Shown one piece after another: positions 11,715 to 22,754 of a DNA stretch of 64,000 nt. This DNA comes from Rhipicephalus microplus (Eukaryota; Arthropoda; Arachnida; Ixodida; Ixodidae). A program made the position numbers and the translations under genes. The notes beneath the pieces were generated by a model that worked only from the letters and a program-made list of their open reading frames with translations, did not search any database and was not told where the DNA came from. The stretch spans positions 155,512,053-155,576,052 of the forward strand of contig NC_134700.1 in the NCBI RefSeq assembly GCF_043290135.1, given 5' to 3'. Each line of letters begins with the position of its first letter. The first letter of the stretch is position 1.

Positions 11715-12742
11715 ATCGTCTTAGATGCGAGTACAGAATGGCGTGACCCAACGCTTAGTATACAGCGCGGCGTATTCCCCTTGGGTCCATGTGCGCAAGC
11801 GCCGCTAAGCTTTGATGCGCGGCCACGCCAAGGGCATGGCGCACCGCAGAGTGCCGCTCTAGACATGCTGAGGCGCGTTGCCCATGAAAGCAGACAAGAC
11901 AGTGCCTTTTGGCTCCATGTCGTGTACGACTGTTGTGTAACGAAGTAAGGAGGTAGATACACGGGTAATGTCTTCAAAATTTGGCTTTGAGTTCATCGTA
12001 ATTTTCTCAAAAGACCTGGGTTTGCACCTATATTTGGGCTGATGGTAATCAGTACAGCGGCACTCCGACGCTTGTTTGGTGATAAATGTAATCCCTTCAG
12101 GCATTCGAACCAAAAGACACGTGCGCACATCCGCAAGCTATCAGATATGTGCGCCATAAAAACCTCGCTGACATAGCACGAAAAAAGATAAACTTCTCTG
12201 CGGTTACAATTACGATGTGTCATAGAAGGTAAGACCATATAATCCCTCCCACAGAGTAACAGGTTATTTCTAATGTTGTTCCTTTTTAATAGGAGCTTCT
12301 TTTCAAATAAAATATGGCACCTGTTGGCGCTCTTTATCCTTCCTGAGTTTTCCTCGCTGTTATTTCTGTTTCTCTTTTGCGCTGAACACCACGGTAATAC
12401 TACCCTAATGTAAGACTTGTATCGCAAGACAAGCATGCCACCCTGAATCACGTTAACAAGGAGCAGCTTCCAGACTCGTTGTATTTATGTGAACATACAC
12501 CGTCCAGAAAGAGGTGCGGGGTTTTACACGGACCACTCTGCTCCATTTATATTCCACTAACTCGTGTTGAACGAGGTCTCTGCTAACTTACCTCCTGAAA
12601 TATTAATCGTGGAAAAATTAATTATCGTGAAACACTCGTTTTCTTTCTTTTTGCACAAGCAGATCAAGCAGCACATGTACTTGTCCCCAAAACATTGAAA
12701 CAGTGGTGTCTTGCGATAATAGCTTTCTAACATAAAAAAAAT
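11715..12742. other. No supportable gene
   Basis: A 152-codon frame lies on the minus strand at 11993-12451. It is Arg/Asn/Leu-rich and has no recognisable domain. I treat it as chance coding. Confidence 0.5.
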
Positions 12743-12839
12743 TGGCAGACCCCACGTACAGTGAGAATCGATGACATGCGAAGCACGAATGAGAAATGTT
12801 GATATGTCACTTTAATGTCAGCATAACGTTACGAGGGGG

Positions 12840-14060
12840 AGGTAAATGATGCCATACATAACGTCCGTGTCATGATTATCATGTTTGGTTGCGTGGTTTA
12901 CCTTGGTCATATATTGACGTCACATGATACCAAATTTAGTATATGGGGAGCTAGCGAAACAGCCACGAGCACGATATGAGCGTGGTATGTTGTTATGTTT
13001 TTACAAGACATGAGTGTCAGAATTATCCTGTTTGCACCAGTCATATATTTCGTCATTCATTGATGTCACGTAACACCAAATTTGGTATATGTAGTATCTA
13101 GGTATCTTGATAATGGTATCGTGGTATTATGAATTTGGTATCATGAAGAGCCCAATATACTTCAATGTAGCGTTGACACGCGCGTACGCTGGGCACAGCG
13201 ACGCTACGTTAGCGAAACGAGAGCTCTCTACAGTCTGACGCCAGGTGCGACCGGCGTCCGTCGGCGCGGCCCGGCGGCACCCGGCGCGAAACGCGACATG
13301 CTGCATTTCGCCCCGACGCGTTAACCACGCAACACTGCGTCTCCCGCTTTTCGTGAAGAAGGGACGCCTGACGAGCTGAAACGCGCATGCGTCAAAGCAA
13401 TGCAGCGCGGCGCATGCCTTCAAGAATATGACAAGACCGGGGACTGCCGTAGCAACGCCAGCGTGACGCGACGAAAGGAACGCCATCGAGCACGCACACC
13501 GCGTCACGTCGAAATGCATTTTCGCCTTGACTATGGCATGTAGTCATGTTCTCACATGACTTGCATCTTATAATTATCATGTTTGCACCAGTCACATACC
13601 TGCGTGATTCATTGGCGTCGCGTAATACCAAATTTGCATATGTGAAGCTAGCGAAACAGCCGCGAACGCATCATCAGTGTAGCATGTATACATGTTGTTA
13701 CATGCACGCATGTCGCTATTATCACGTTTATATGTGTCATTTACCCATGTGGTCTGTTCTCATCGCGTAATACCGAGTGTGGTACATGTGAAGCTAGCGA
13801 AACGGCAGCGAGTGCATCATGAGCGTAGCATCTAGTCTTGTTGTTACATGACATGCACCTCATGATTTTAGTGTTGCACCAGTCAAATACCTTCGTTATT
13901 AATTCACGCACATTTATACCAAATTTGGCATATGTGACGCTAGCAAAACGGCCGCGAGCGCATCATGAGCGTGGCATGTAGTCATGTTGTTACATGACAC
14001 GCATGTCATGATATGTTAGGGTCGGTCGCTTGTGTTCGCCATGCAATCATGCCATACCAT
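12840..14060 (+). repeat. Tandem array, period about 146 bp
   Basis: The anchor ACCAAATTTGGTATATGTGAAGCTAGCGAAAC and its variants recur near 12929, 13076, 13621, 13766 and 13914. Spacings are about 147, 145 and 148 bp, apart from one gap caused by a GC-rich insertion. Each unit also carries GAGCGTGGCATGTAGTCATG and a CATGTCATGATTATCATGTTT block. ACCAAATTTGGT is itself palindromic. Confidence 0.85.
13131..13535. other. GC-rich insertion within the 146-bp array
   Basis: A block of about 400 bp, rich in CpG (CGGCGCGGCCCGGCGGCACC and similar), interrupts the otherwise AT-leaning tandem array. It is absent from the array at 52.8-53.6 kb. A 130-codon minus-strand frame spans it but has no recognised domain. 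It is probably an independent dispersed element; I cannot name it. Confidence 0.55.
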
Positions 14061-14265
14061 ACCAGTTTTGTAACATGCCATATGAACAAAACCACCGCAA
14101 CAGTGGCCGGACCATGAAATGTTAATCATGGCATTTATGAGATTAATGTCATGATTTTCAGTTATGACTAGTCAAATATGTTCTTCATACATACATGTTA
14201 TGTCATACTAAGTTTGGTATCGATACCATTATTGAAACAGCCAGTAGAGCTATAAGTCGTAGGCG

Positions 14266-14304
<39 letters not shown>

Positions 14305-14322
14305 GGACAGATAGATAGATAT
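14266..14322. repeat. GATA microsatellite
   Basis: About 14 GATA units with one GGAC interruption. It is part of the composite unit, between the array and the tail. Confidence 0.95.
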
Positions 14323-14366
14323 GCTCAAAGCAGCCGAAGTTCGCTAAGAAATGCTTCGAATTTAAT

Positions 14367-16321
14367 ACAGAGAAATGAAAAAAAATGTTAGGTGTTCTGT
14401 TGTCATCGGCACTTTTCCCGTACTGAAGCATGGCGCATATTACTCCAAAATGTTTGTTTTTAAATAATATTTAAAATAAATATGAGTGAGAAGAAAAATA
14501 AAAGTAGCAGCATCTGCAAAGCTTGCCAACAGCCTTGCTGAATTTTTCTGCCCATCTTGTTTTCCTCTTCGTTCGCCTTGTGCCTCTGATAAGAGAGATC
14601 GCTGACAGCATAGGTGGGCGAACTCCCATAATTAGTCTACTCAGCTATTATTACTCACTCAGATAGAGCCGTGATTGGGAGTTTAGTGTCTTTAGGTATT
14701 ATTTTGGCGCGTTTCAGTACAAGTCGATGCCGCGATACTTTACGAGCGAGTATGAGTGAGCTCCACTTTATGCCATGCTATGGTTCAACCATGCTATGGT
14801 TCAATCTTCAGCATTATTAGCCGCCTTCCTTCGGTTTATGTTTATACTGAAGTAATCATTAACCAGAGCCATATTTATTTATAAGAGGCCCGAGTGATCT
14901 AACGATGCCTTCTTAGCAATGCTTGAAAGCATCGCTAAAAAATCAAGAAGCCACGAATCCCTATCACAATATTACATGGCAATGAAGTATTGCCTATAAG
15001 TTATCGGAAAGAAGGTAAAAAGAAAGATACGCTTAAATAGGCAGTACCCTGGCCTACTGAAAGTTGACGCTGCTTTAGCTTTCGTGACAGCTTATTGCTC
15101 ATGGATAGCAAAAGACGATAAATTGCTGAGCGCTGGAGGCAGGTGCTCTTGACATATATAAATAAAGTGTTGCAGCAATTTTTTTAGCCTGAAAAAAATT
15201 GCCATGGCACCTCACAAATCAGGGAACGTCGCAAAAAGAGAAAAATATACTTTCCTAAGCAGGCTAACCTAAGCAGGCTAACAAACTAAAATAATGTCGC
15301 CTCAAAGTTTGTTGCAGGACAGAAATGAATATGAGTGGAGAGACAGAGATATAATTTATTGGAGTACAGATATGTCGGTTTAGTACATGACGTCACGCCT
15401 TCCTGTTACTCTGGACAGTAGATAAGGAAGAGTAAAAAAAAGACTGATGAGAAGAAATGTTATCAGAACATTATGCAATTATAACCAGAAGCTTGATATG
15501 AAACTAGATTCACTTGAGCGCAAATTCAAAAGGAAACCTAAATACAATATATTCTCTTCACCTTGTGATACAATAGCTTAATTCAGGAGTTTGTCAAGAC
15601 CAAAAGACATTTGGCTGCTCTGTTTTTGCTTCAGAATGTAAGAAATAACTTTTTTTGCAATCAGTATTCTGGAGCTAAAACAAGAAAAAAATTGCAGCTT
15701 ATTGTGCGAAAGTAAACTGATGTGTACTAACTCTGCAGCTGTTACTAACTCTGTACGAAGGCACTCCAGCAGCTAAGAAACGTTACGAAAACTCGAGGAA
15801 GTGCCCGCTATTCTAGAGTAGTCACGGGGAGTCTCCTTTCTGTAAATGGCGCTAATGCACTCGTTGAGGGTTTTAATGCGACTCAGTGGCATTGGGATTA
15901 TGTGACTCTTTGTTTATCATGCTTCAAGATGCGTACCTATGGCATGCCTTTTTAATGACAGCCAGCCGTTGTTGAGAAATGACGTTTGAGCAGGAAACAC
16001 ACCTGTCATTTAAACACCCGGTTTCTGTCTTCCTTTTGTTGCTCACGGCACTTTTCAGAGAAGTGCCTGAGTGAGAAAATTATGCCTTATAGTGACAGCC
16101 GCTCGACGCTGTCTTGAAACTTTCCCCTCGTTTAAAAGCAAAAAGAAACATTAAAGACGGAAACTTTTGGCGACAACATTTAGCTGAGCGCAGTTTTAGT
16201 TTGCAGGGGCAGGATGAAAGCTTTGCTTTTATGCAACGGAAATTTACGAATGGTTTATACAACGCAAACAGTTTAGTGTATTCGAGAGCTTACGCAAGCA
16301 CCATCGATAAAGCTCGAATGC
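14367..16321. other. No supportable gene
   Basis: AT-rich sequence with few frames over 60 codons. GAGAGACAGAGATATAATTTATTGG at 15338-15362 resembles, on the minus strand, the AATAAA...TCTCTC 3' end of the I-group element at 19050. It could be a 3' stub, but no coding homology is visible. Confidence 0.45.
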
Positions 16322-16395
16322 TTAAGAGAGATAGAGATAGAGAGGAATGGCAGGGAGGTTAACCTCCCCGCCAAGCTTGGCTCGGTTGGCTACAT
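16322..16395 (-). repeat. Short dispersed repeat with GGTTAACCTCC core (copy 1)
   Basis: On the minus strand the order is GTAGCCAACCGAGCC, GGTTAACCTCCCTGCC, then TTCCTCTCTATC. The same order occurs on the plus strand at 23366-23430 (GTAGCCAACCAAAC, GGTTAACCTCACTG, TTCTCCC). Confidence 0.5.
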
Positions 16396-17615
16396 GTCAC
16401 GTTGATATATGCAAGCACTGTTCATCACAGAACAGCTTATTTAGGCATGAAGCCCTGTTTGTCGCTGTCAGTGTACAGCTTATCTTGTACCGTTTAGTTT
16501 TCTGGCACATTTTACCCCAAATATAAAAGTTCAGTATTGAACACACCCAGCGCTGCGGTCTTTGCGCTGCGGTCTTTGTCAACGTCCAGACTGCGTCACA
16601 ATACACTTACAAGTGCCATCGTGGTTGTTAAATAACCTTTTTTGACGCGTAGGATGCTGCTTAGTATCAGATACCACCGCTAGGGCAATACGAGCAACAC
16701 ATTTACGTGTGCGGCTTTCACAAATGAGCGCTGAAGAAAGCGCTTGCCTCCAACGTCTAACTGCTGCGTGAATACTAGGTGCTGATCTGACTCGAAAGCA
16801 GCCACCGCAACGAAAAAACAATTATCAAAAGACAACGAATGCAATCCTCCTCTTCCCCTCAAACAAGGAGGTTATACTAAATCTTCTGGAGTGGCGGTCC
16901 CCCATACCCGCCCATGTCTCGAAGTGAAGCCGCAGCGGCCCTATTGCTCAGGGCAGAAGGAGGCGGCGCCTGCTTTGAAGCGCCGTGATGTTTGCCGTGC
17001 GTTTCGTTATTGCTACAAAAGCACCTGTTTAATATTTTTATATAGTAGGCGAAGGAACGTGGAAAGGACTTTAACGCACATCTGCTTTAATTTTTCTTGG
17101 ACACTTGGCGTCTCAAGCGTGTACAAAAAAAAAAAAAACACGCCAGACCTGCAAGGAACGCGCAGAACAGTCGCAGCGAAAGCTGGGAGAGTGGTCTTTC
17201 AGAGCCTTCTCTAAAAACTCTTTGGGAAGCTACAAGAGCACTGCTGGGTACCCACAGTCCCATAAATAATCATAAATTTTCTGTAGTAGGCCAGCATTCA
17301 CTATGGTATTTTTCGCCATTCTTTGGAGAATCGTACGCGGTATTCGCTACACACTTGTTTGAAATTTAGTGCATCTTTTTATGCAGTGGCTGATGACGAT
17401 GAAGAAATATGCGTGAAGTGGTTATGCACCACAGTTAATAGGTGATCAAGAACAAGTTTTTTAATGGATGGGAGCGTTGGACGACCAAGTCGTCACGAAA
17501 TTCGCATTGTGTGACGCCTCATTGTTCCTTGATGGTCTTAAACGCTTTATTACTCATATTAATGCGACTCGTTTCCAGACATCAAGCCTGCCTAAAACCA
17601 GTTAAGAAACAAGTT
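16396..17615. other. No supportable gene
   Basis: Overlapping short frames on both strands, none with a recognisable motif. A GC-rich patch at 16900-17000 has no further evidence attached. Confidence 0.5.
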
Positions 17616-17705
17616 CCAAGCGCTGGCGCGGCTCAGTGGTAGAATGCTGGGTTGGCACGCAGCGAACCCGGGTTGGACTCTCACTGTGTCATTAATATTC
17701 TTAAC
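17616..17705 (+). mobile_element. tRNA-like SINE head
   Basis: GCGCGGCTCAGTGGTAGAATG (A box) is followed by a GGCACGCAGCG arm and CCCGGGTTGGACTC (a B box with changes from GGTTCGAATC). It is the fullest version of the head also present at 1-75. The acceptor stem does not close, so it is not called a functional tRNA. Confidence 0.55.
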
Positions 17706-17835
17706 TTACCGAGTTTTTTTTGTTCGATACTAATTAGGAGTGGCGGCGGCGTACACGGCTCTACGAATGACCCGTGTTCCCGTGTTCTGATCTCGTAACA
17801 CCTTTCACTATAAAAAGAAAAAAAATCAGGGATAT

Positions 17836-18180
<345 letters not shown>

Positions 18181-18264
<84 letters not shown>
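18181..18264. repeat. TA microsatellite
   Basis: Uninterrupted TA run between the solo-LTR candidate and the Penelope-type tail. Confidence 0.97.
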
Positions 18265-18268
<4 letters not shown>

Positions 18269-18272
18269 AACT

Positions 18273-18320
18273 CATCCCCTGATGAAGGGAGGACCCCTCC
18301 CGAAACTGTTGGGGTTGGGA
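18273..18320 (+). ncRNA. Hammerhead-ribozyme-like fold in a Penelope-type tail
   Basis: CTGATGA is followed by a hairpin (GGGAGG, loop ACC, CCTCCC) and then GAAAC, the conserved core order of a hammerhead ribozyme. A short flanking stem can form between ATCCC before the core and GGGGTT after it. Stem III would be minimal, as in Penelope-like elements. One extra A lies between CTGATGA and stem II. A compact hairpin (ACAACG, loop CTCC, CGTTGT) follows at 18341. Catalytic activity is unproven. Confidence 0.4.
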
Positions 18321-18380
18321 AATAAATATATTTATCTTTGTTGACAACGCTCCCGTTGTGCCATATCCCATACCTTCACG

Positions 18381-19037
18381 AAGACTAACTGGCCCATTGA
18401 GTTATTACTCCCACTATATATATATATAGCCTACAAACATTACTACAAAAACATAGAGCCTGCAAGAAATTATTCTTAGTGTCATTGTGCCCCCGGACGC
18501 CAAAAGAAAATTTATGAATGCAGTCGCATAGTCGCTAAAATATGGGAGAATAAGCGAATGAGCGAAGCATGCCTACTTAAACATCGAAAGCTGAGCCCAG
18601 TGTCCACCTCACACGATTCGTGCAGCCAAATACTACCCAAGAGCCCAACATCGTCGTCTCAAAATGTGATCACAGACGTGTTCAGAAGCGTCTTGTTCAA
18701 TTAGAGGCATGATACGCAACATTACTAGCACTAAATCAACACGAAAGCCACGCACGCTAAAATGCGCCCATCCGTTTTCTGCCCTGATCAATATGGCGGG
18801 GTCGGCTTCAGCTGCGGAGCCTCTCCGCCACTCCAGAAGTTTTAATATAACCTCCTTGCCCTCAAAATGACCACCGCCCCACCGACAACAGTCTCTGTTC
18901 CAACGCCGAGCGAGTTTTAACATAACTTCCGGAAAGAAAGCGGGACGCACTGCAGAGATACGTCAGGAGGGGTCGAACCGACAAAAAAAAACTTCCCCTT
19001 TTCGTAGCTTTAGCAGTGTACGTGCGGAGGAGAAACC
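18381..19037. other. No supportable gene
   Basis: Short TA run at 18416-18428, then ordinary sequence. A 105-codon minus-strand frame at 18633-18950 has no motif. Confidence 0.55.
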
Positions 19038-19049
19038 TGGAAGCTTCGA

Positions 19050-22000
19050 GAGAGACAAAACATCTTTATTATGTATGTAGAACAAAAAGCATGGGAGGGA
19101 CCCCTAGTCCGGGGTCCCTAGGACGACTCCGGCGACGTGTCGAGCCCGTTGTATGATGGCTCGCAGAACCTCGGGAGGTCCGTCGCGGAGGGCGTCGTCC
19201 CACAGCTCTTTTTTGCGCAGCGGGCGGAGGAGGGGTGGTAATGGAAGGAAAAGGTTTGCCGTGCACTCGATAGTGACGTGGAAGATGGAGGGTGACCCGC
19301 CGCAGCCCGGACAACTGTCGGCGTAACAGTGTGGCCAGAATTTTTTCAGGTAGACAAGATTAGGAAAAGTGTCGGTTTGCAACTGGCGTAGTGCCACTGC
19401 TTCCTCTCTCGAGAAGGATGGTGGTGGCGCACGGTGAGTGCAGCGAACGCGTCTATAATGACGGAGAATCTCTCCGTAACGCAGCAAGGGATCCCCCCAC
19501 CCTGAACTGGTCATTTCACCACGCCGGACCGCTTGGAGGTAAATATCGCGGGCTACTGCATGTGCGCGTTCATTTCCCGGCAGCGAGGCATGACCAGGGG
19601 TCCACATTAAGTGGATGCCGGAAGGTGTGCCTGAATCATTTTTCGGGATCTGTTTGAGAATTTGTTGTGCCGCTCTCGGAATGCCATGTCCTGATAGGAA
19701 CGCCCGGCATGCATGTTGCGAGTCCGTCAGTATATACACTTCCCCTGGGACACGAACGGCGTGTCAAAAGGCGAGAGCAACGCCGAGAATTTCTCCGTAC
19801 GTGACATTAGTGCCGCGCGTTGCAGCAGAGTCCTTCAGGGATTCAGTGCCATCCAACACTACGGATGTATAGCCCTCTTGAGTGCGCGCCGTGTCTGTGT
19901 ATAGAGCCTGGGATTCTGGGATGTTTTCGAGCATGTGGTTAAGGTATCACACACGAGCTTTACGCCGTCCTTTGTCATGCACTGGGTGCATATTACGCGG
20001 CAAGAGATGAATATTCAGTACCTTACGTAGGGCGGGTGATAAGGTCGTTGGACGGGCTTCAGGTTCAAGTGGTGGGACTGAGTGCCCTAACCGTGCAAGG
20101 AGATAGCGGCCAGTACGTGTGAGCAAGAGGCGCTGGCGGTGACTGACCCAATGCGCCTCTAGTAGTTCTCCTAGTGTGTTATGCGTGCCTAAATTAAGGA
20201 GACGGTATGTGGAAGTATAGTGCGGTAGGCCATGGGCTAGCTTCGTCGATTTACGATTGAGGGCATCAACGCGAAGTTGTTGCGCTTGGGTCAACCGCTG
20301 AAAGGGAAGATGGTATGTAAGACGGCTGATAATGCATGCCTCCACCAAGCGCAGCAGGTCCTCTTCTCGAAGACCCGAGCGCCTGTTAGAGACCCGCCTG
20401 ATCATGGCCAGAATTTGCTCAGTTTGTCGGGAAAGAAGGGAAACAGTATAGTTAGACCTGCCATCCACCTGGACGTGTAGGCCTAGGATGCGAGCATGGC
20501 TGACCTGTGGTATGGGTATACCATCCACGTGTACAGTGATGGGCGGAATAGGTGAGGGGCTGCGGGAACGAATGATTATGAGCTCCGACTTTTGCGGAGC
20601 ACAATTTAAGCCCCCTTTTCTCGCATACTCGGAGACAGTGTCGACTACTTGCTGCAGTCGCTCTTGGATAGCACTGTCGCAACCGCGTGTACACCAGATA
20701 GTGATGTCGTCCACCTAAATAGCGTGAGCGACATCGGGGATCTGATCGAGAAGCCGGGGGAGCCCTGCAAGCGCGATATTGAATAGGGTGGGGGAAAGAA
20801 CAGAGCCCTGTGGTGTCCCACGCCCTACAAGGCGGATTGTACCTGATCGATGAGGCCCGATTCCGATGGTAGCTGTGCGATCTCGAAGAAATGCGCAGAT
20901 ATAGTTGTACATACGAGCCCCACAATGCGACTCTGCATTATTGCGAAGGATAAGTTCATGTGCAACATTATCGAACGCCCCTTTGAGATCTAAGGCGACA
21001 AGTGCTCTCGTTTGGGCGCGCGTCGGTGGTCCTAAGACTTCCTCCCGTAATTGTAAAAGGACATCTTGGGCAGACAGATGAGCTCGATATCCGAATTGAG
21101 TGTTAGCAAAGAAAGAGTGTTCTTCCAGGAAAGGTTGCAGGCGCCGCAAGAGTACATGCTCCATTAGCTTACCAATGCATGATGTTAGAGAGACGGGCCG
21201 TAGATTTTCAACTTTTATAGGTTTACCCGGTTTGGAAATAAGTGTAATGTCAGCGTGTCACCACGCTTGGGGAAGTGTGCTTTCGCGCCAGTATTCATTA
21301 AAGATATGGGTACTGTGGTTGATATCCGCGTCACTCAAGTTACGAAGGGTGGAAAATCGGATTTGGTCCGCTCCTGGAGCCGTGTTTCGTCGTAGGTCTT
21401 GTAGGACCACCCGCACCTCGTCCGGGGTTATGTCGGCATCCAGCAATTCATTCTCCTCACCCACATACGGGTAATCAGGGTATTGTGGTGGCGAGCCTAT
21501 GGGATTGAATTGATGTTCTAGTTCCGTGAGGAGCAAGTCAGGATCATCCCGGTACTCGTGCATTAAGATGTGCAGCTGCTGAATTGTTTTTCTCTTTGAT
21601 GTGTTGGGGTCTGTGAGCGAACGTAGAATCGACCACGTTTTAGCTGTGCTTAATGTGCCTGAGAGGCGGTTGCAAAATTGTCGCCAGTTATTACTGGTGA
21701 GGGACGCTGCGTACTCCTCGGATTCCCGTGTAATTTCTTCTATACGTTTCCGAAGTTTTCTGTTGAGGCGTTGTCGCTTCCACCGTCGCGTCAGCCCTTT
21801 CCGGGCGTCGCAAAGATGAAGTAAATGCGGATCTATGTCTGGTGTCTCAGTTGTGGTACGCACTGTACGCGTGGTGGCCTCAAAATCGTCAGCGAGAGAT
21901 TCAAGCCATCGTTCATAGCTCTGGCCCTCAGGCGGGTCTTGGCGGCGTTCCCTGAATTTTGTCCAATCTGTAATGCGCACATTTCGCTCTGGCCTGCGAG

Positions 22001-22742
22001 CGCCTCGTAACGACAGGATGGTTGCGACAATATAGAGGTCACTGCCAAGGTGCTCTTCTAAAGGCCCGTGCGCTACGACTGGGCCAGTATTGCGGACAAA
22101 GGTAAGGTCAGGACAGGTGTCGCGAGAAACACTATTGCCTATGCGAGTGGCGTGCTCTGGGTCGGTGAGCAGTGTGTATCGCATGTTACAGATGGAATTC
22201 CTTAAGCTGATTCTCTTGGCTTGCAATTTAACGTAACCCCATGAGACATGTGGAGCGTTGAAGTCACCACATACCACACAAACTCGTCCAAGGCTGCCAA
22301 ATTCTTTTAACAGACGGTAAAAACAGTGTGTACGCGAACGAGGGCAACTGTACACATTGAGGATAAACAAACTGTCGCCGCGTTTTTCTTGCGTAATAAC
22401 TTCCAATATTTGATGAGGAATGTCGCTACTCGTCGTATGCATGCGACATGTAACGCGTTTCGAGACTAGGGCTCCCACAAGAGGTGAGACACCCGAGAGC
22501 GGGCTGTAACCGGATAATGAAGGGGTGCAATTGGGTTTCTGTAAGAGGATGACATCCGGAGGGTTTGTGCATGTGGCAACGTACTGTTGCAAGGAACCTC
22601 GTTTTTGACGGAATCCCCTACAATTCCACTGCCACACCACTAGCTGTGGCGGGTCACGCGGCGCCATCATCATCACGAGAGGAAGCAGAGGGGCCTGTAT
22701 AGGGATGCGCGCGTCGGTTACCCCCGTTAGAGTTACCCACGT
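19050..22742 (-). mobile_element. I-group non-LTR retrotransposon, degenerate, with 12-bp target-site duplication
   Basis: On the minus strand this 3.7-kb element encodes endonuclease, reverse transcriptase, RNase H and a C-terminal Cys/His knuckle, in that order. RNase H points to the I group of LINEs. TGGAAGCTTCGA occurs directly outside both ends (19038-19049 and 22743-22754), and these are taken as target-site duplications. The 3' end carries AATAAAGATG and a TCTCTC terminus, with no long poly(A). The 5' end lies just ahead of the endonuclease frame, so no ORF1 is included and the copy is probably 5'-truncated. Confidence 0.8.
19104..22673 (-). pseudogene. I-group ORF2 polyprotein (EN-RT-RNase H), broken by four in-frame stops
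   Basis: The frame is otherwise continuous from the Met at 22673. The apurinic-type endonuclease starts with VWQWNCRG and has GDFNAPHVSW. Its usual catalytic Glu is Lys (LLQKPN, codon 22536-22538) and the SDH His is Leu (SDLYIV, 22035-22037). The RT has PGADQIRF, motif A ALDLKGAFDNV and motif B GTPQGSVLSP. Motif C reads AI, stop, VDDITIW. RNase H shows LYTDTA, TYGEILGVALA and ILTDSQ. The C-terminus has CPGCGG with downstream His and Cys. Stops lie at 21258, 20715, 19947 and about 19785, and all sit in one reading frame. Each could come from one transition, for example TGG to TGA in the RNase H region. The endonuclease changes and the stop beside the RT catalytic Asp pair make autonomous activity implausible. 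Confidence 0.9.
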
Positions 22743-22754
22743 TGGAAGCTTCGA

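Larger units (their letters stand above)
12743..14366 (+). mobile_element. Composite mobile satellite, near-complete copy 1 (head, 146-bp array, GATA tract, tail)
   Basis: The order is as follows. A unique head (12743-12840) contains GGCAGACCCCACGTACAGT and GCGAAGCACGAATGAG. A tandem array of about 146-bp units follows (12840-14060). Then come a non-tandem segment with AACAAAACCACCGC, a junction reading AAGTCGTAGGCGGATAG, a GATA microsatellite (14266-14322) and a tail beginning GCTCAAAGCAGCCGAAGTTC. The same order is seen in reverse at 49860-53672, and the tail is repeated beside the TCTA array at 45933. No coding capacity is visible. The architecture resembles non-autonomous Helentron relatives (HINE/pearl elements), but hallmark termini were not confirmed. 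Confidence 0.65.

Noticed and set aside
11993..12451. 152-codon minus-strand frame
   Set aside because: Composition and lack of motifs are consistent with chance in AT-leaning DNA.
12840..14060. CRISPR-like array
   Set aside because: Units of about 146 bp repeat along their full length without short repeats and unique spacers, in eukaryotic DNA; it is a tandem satellite.
17616..17705. Functional tRNA gene
   Set aside because: Box A and box B resemblances exist, but the acceptor arms do not pair and the B box is altered; it fits a SINE head better.
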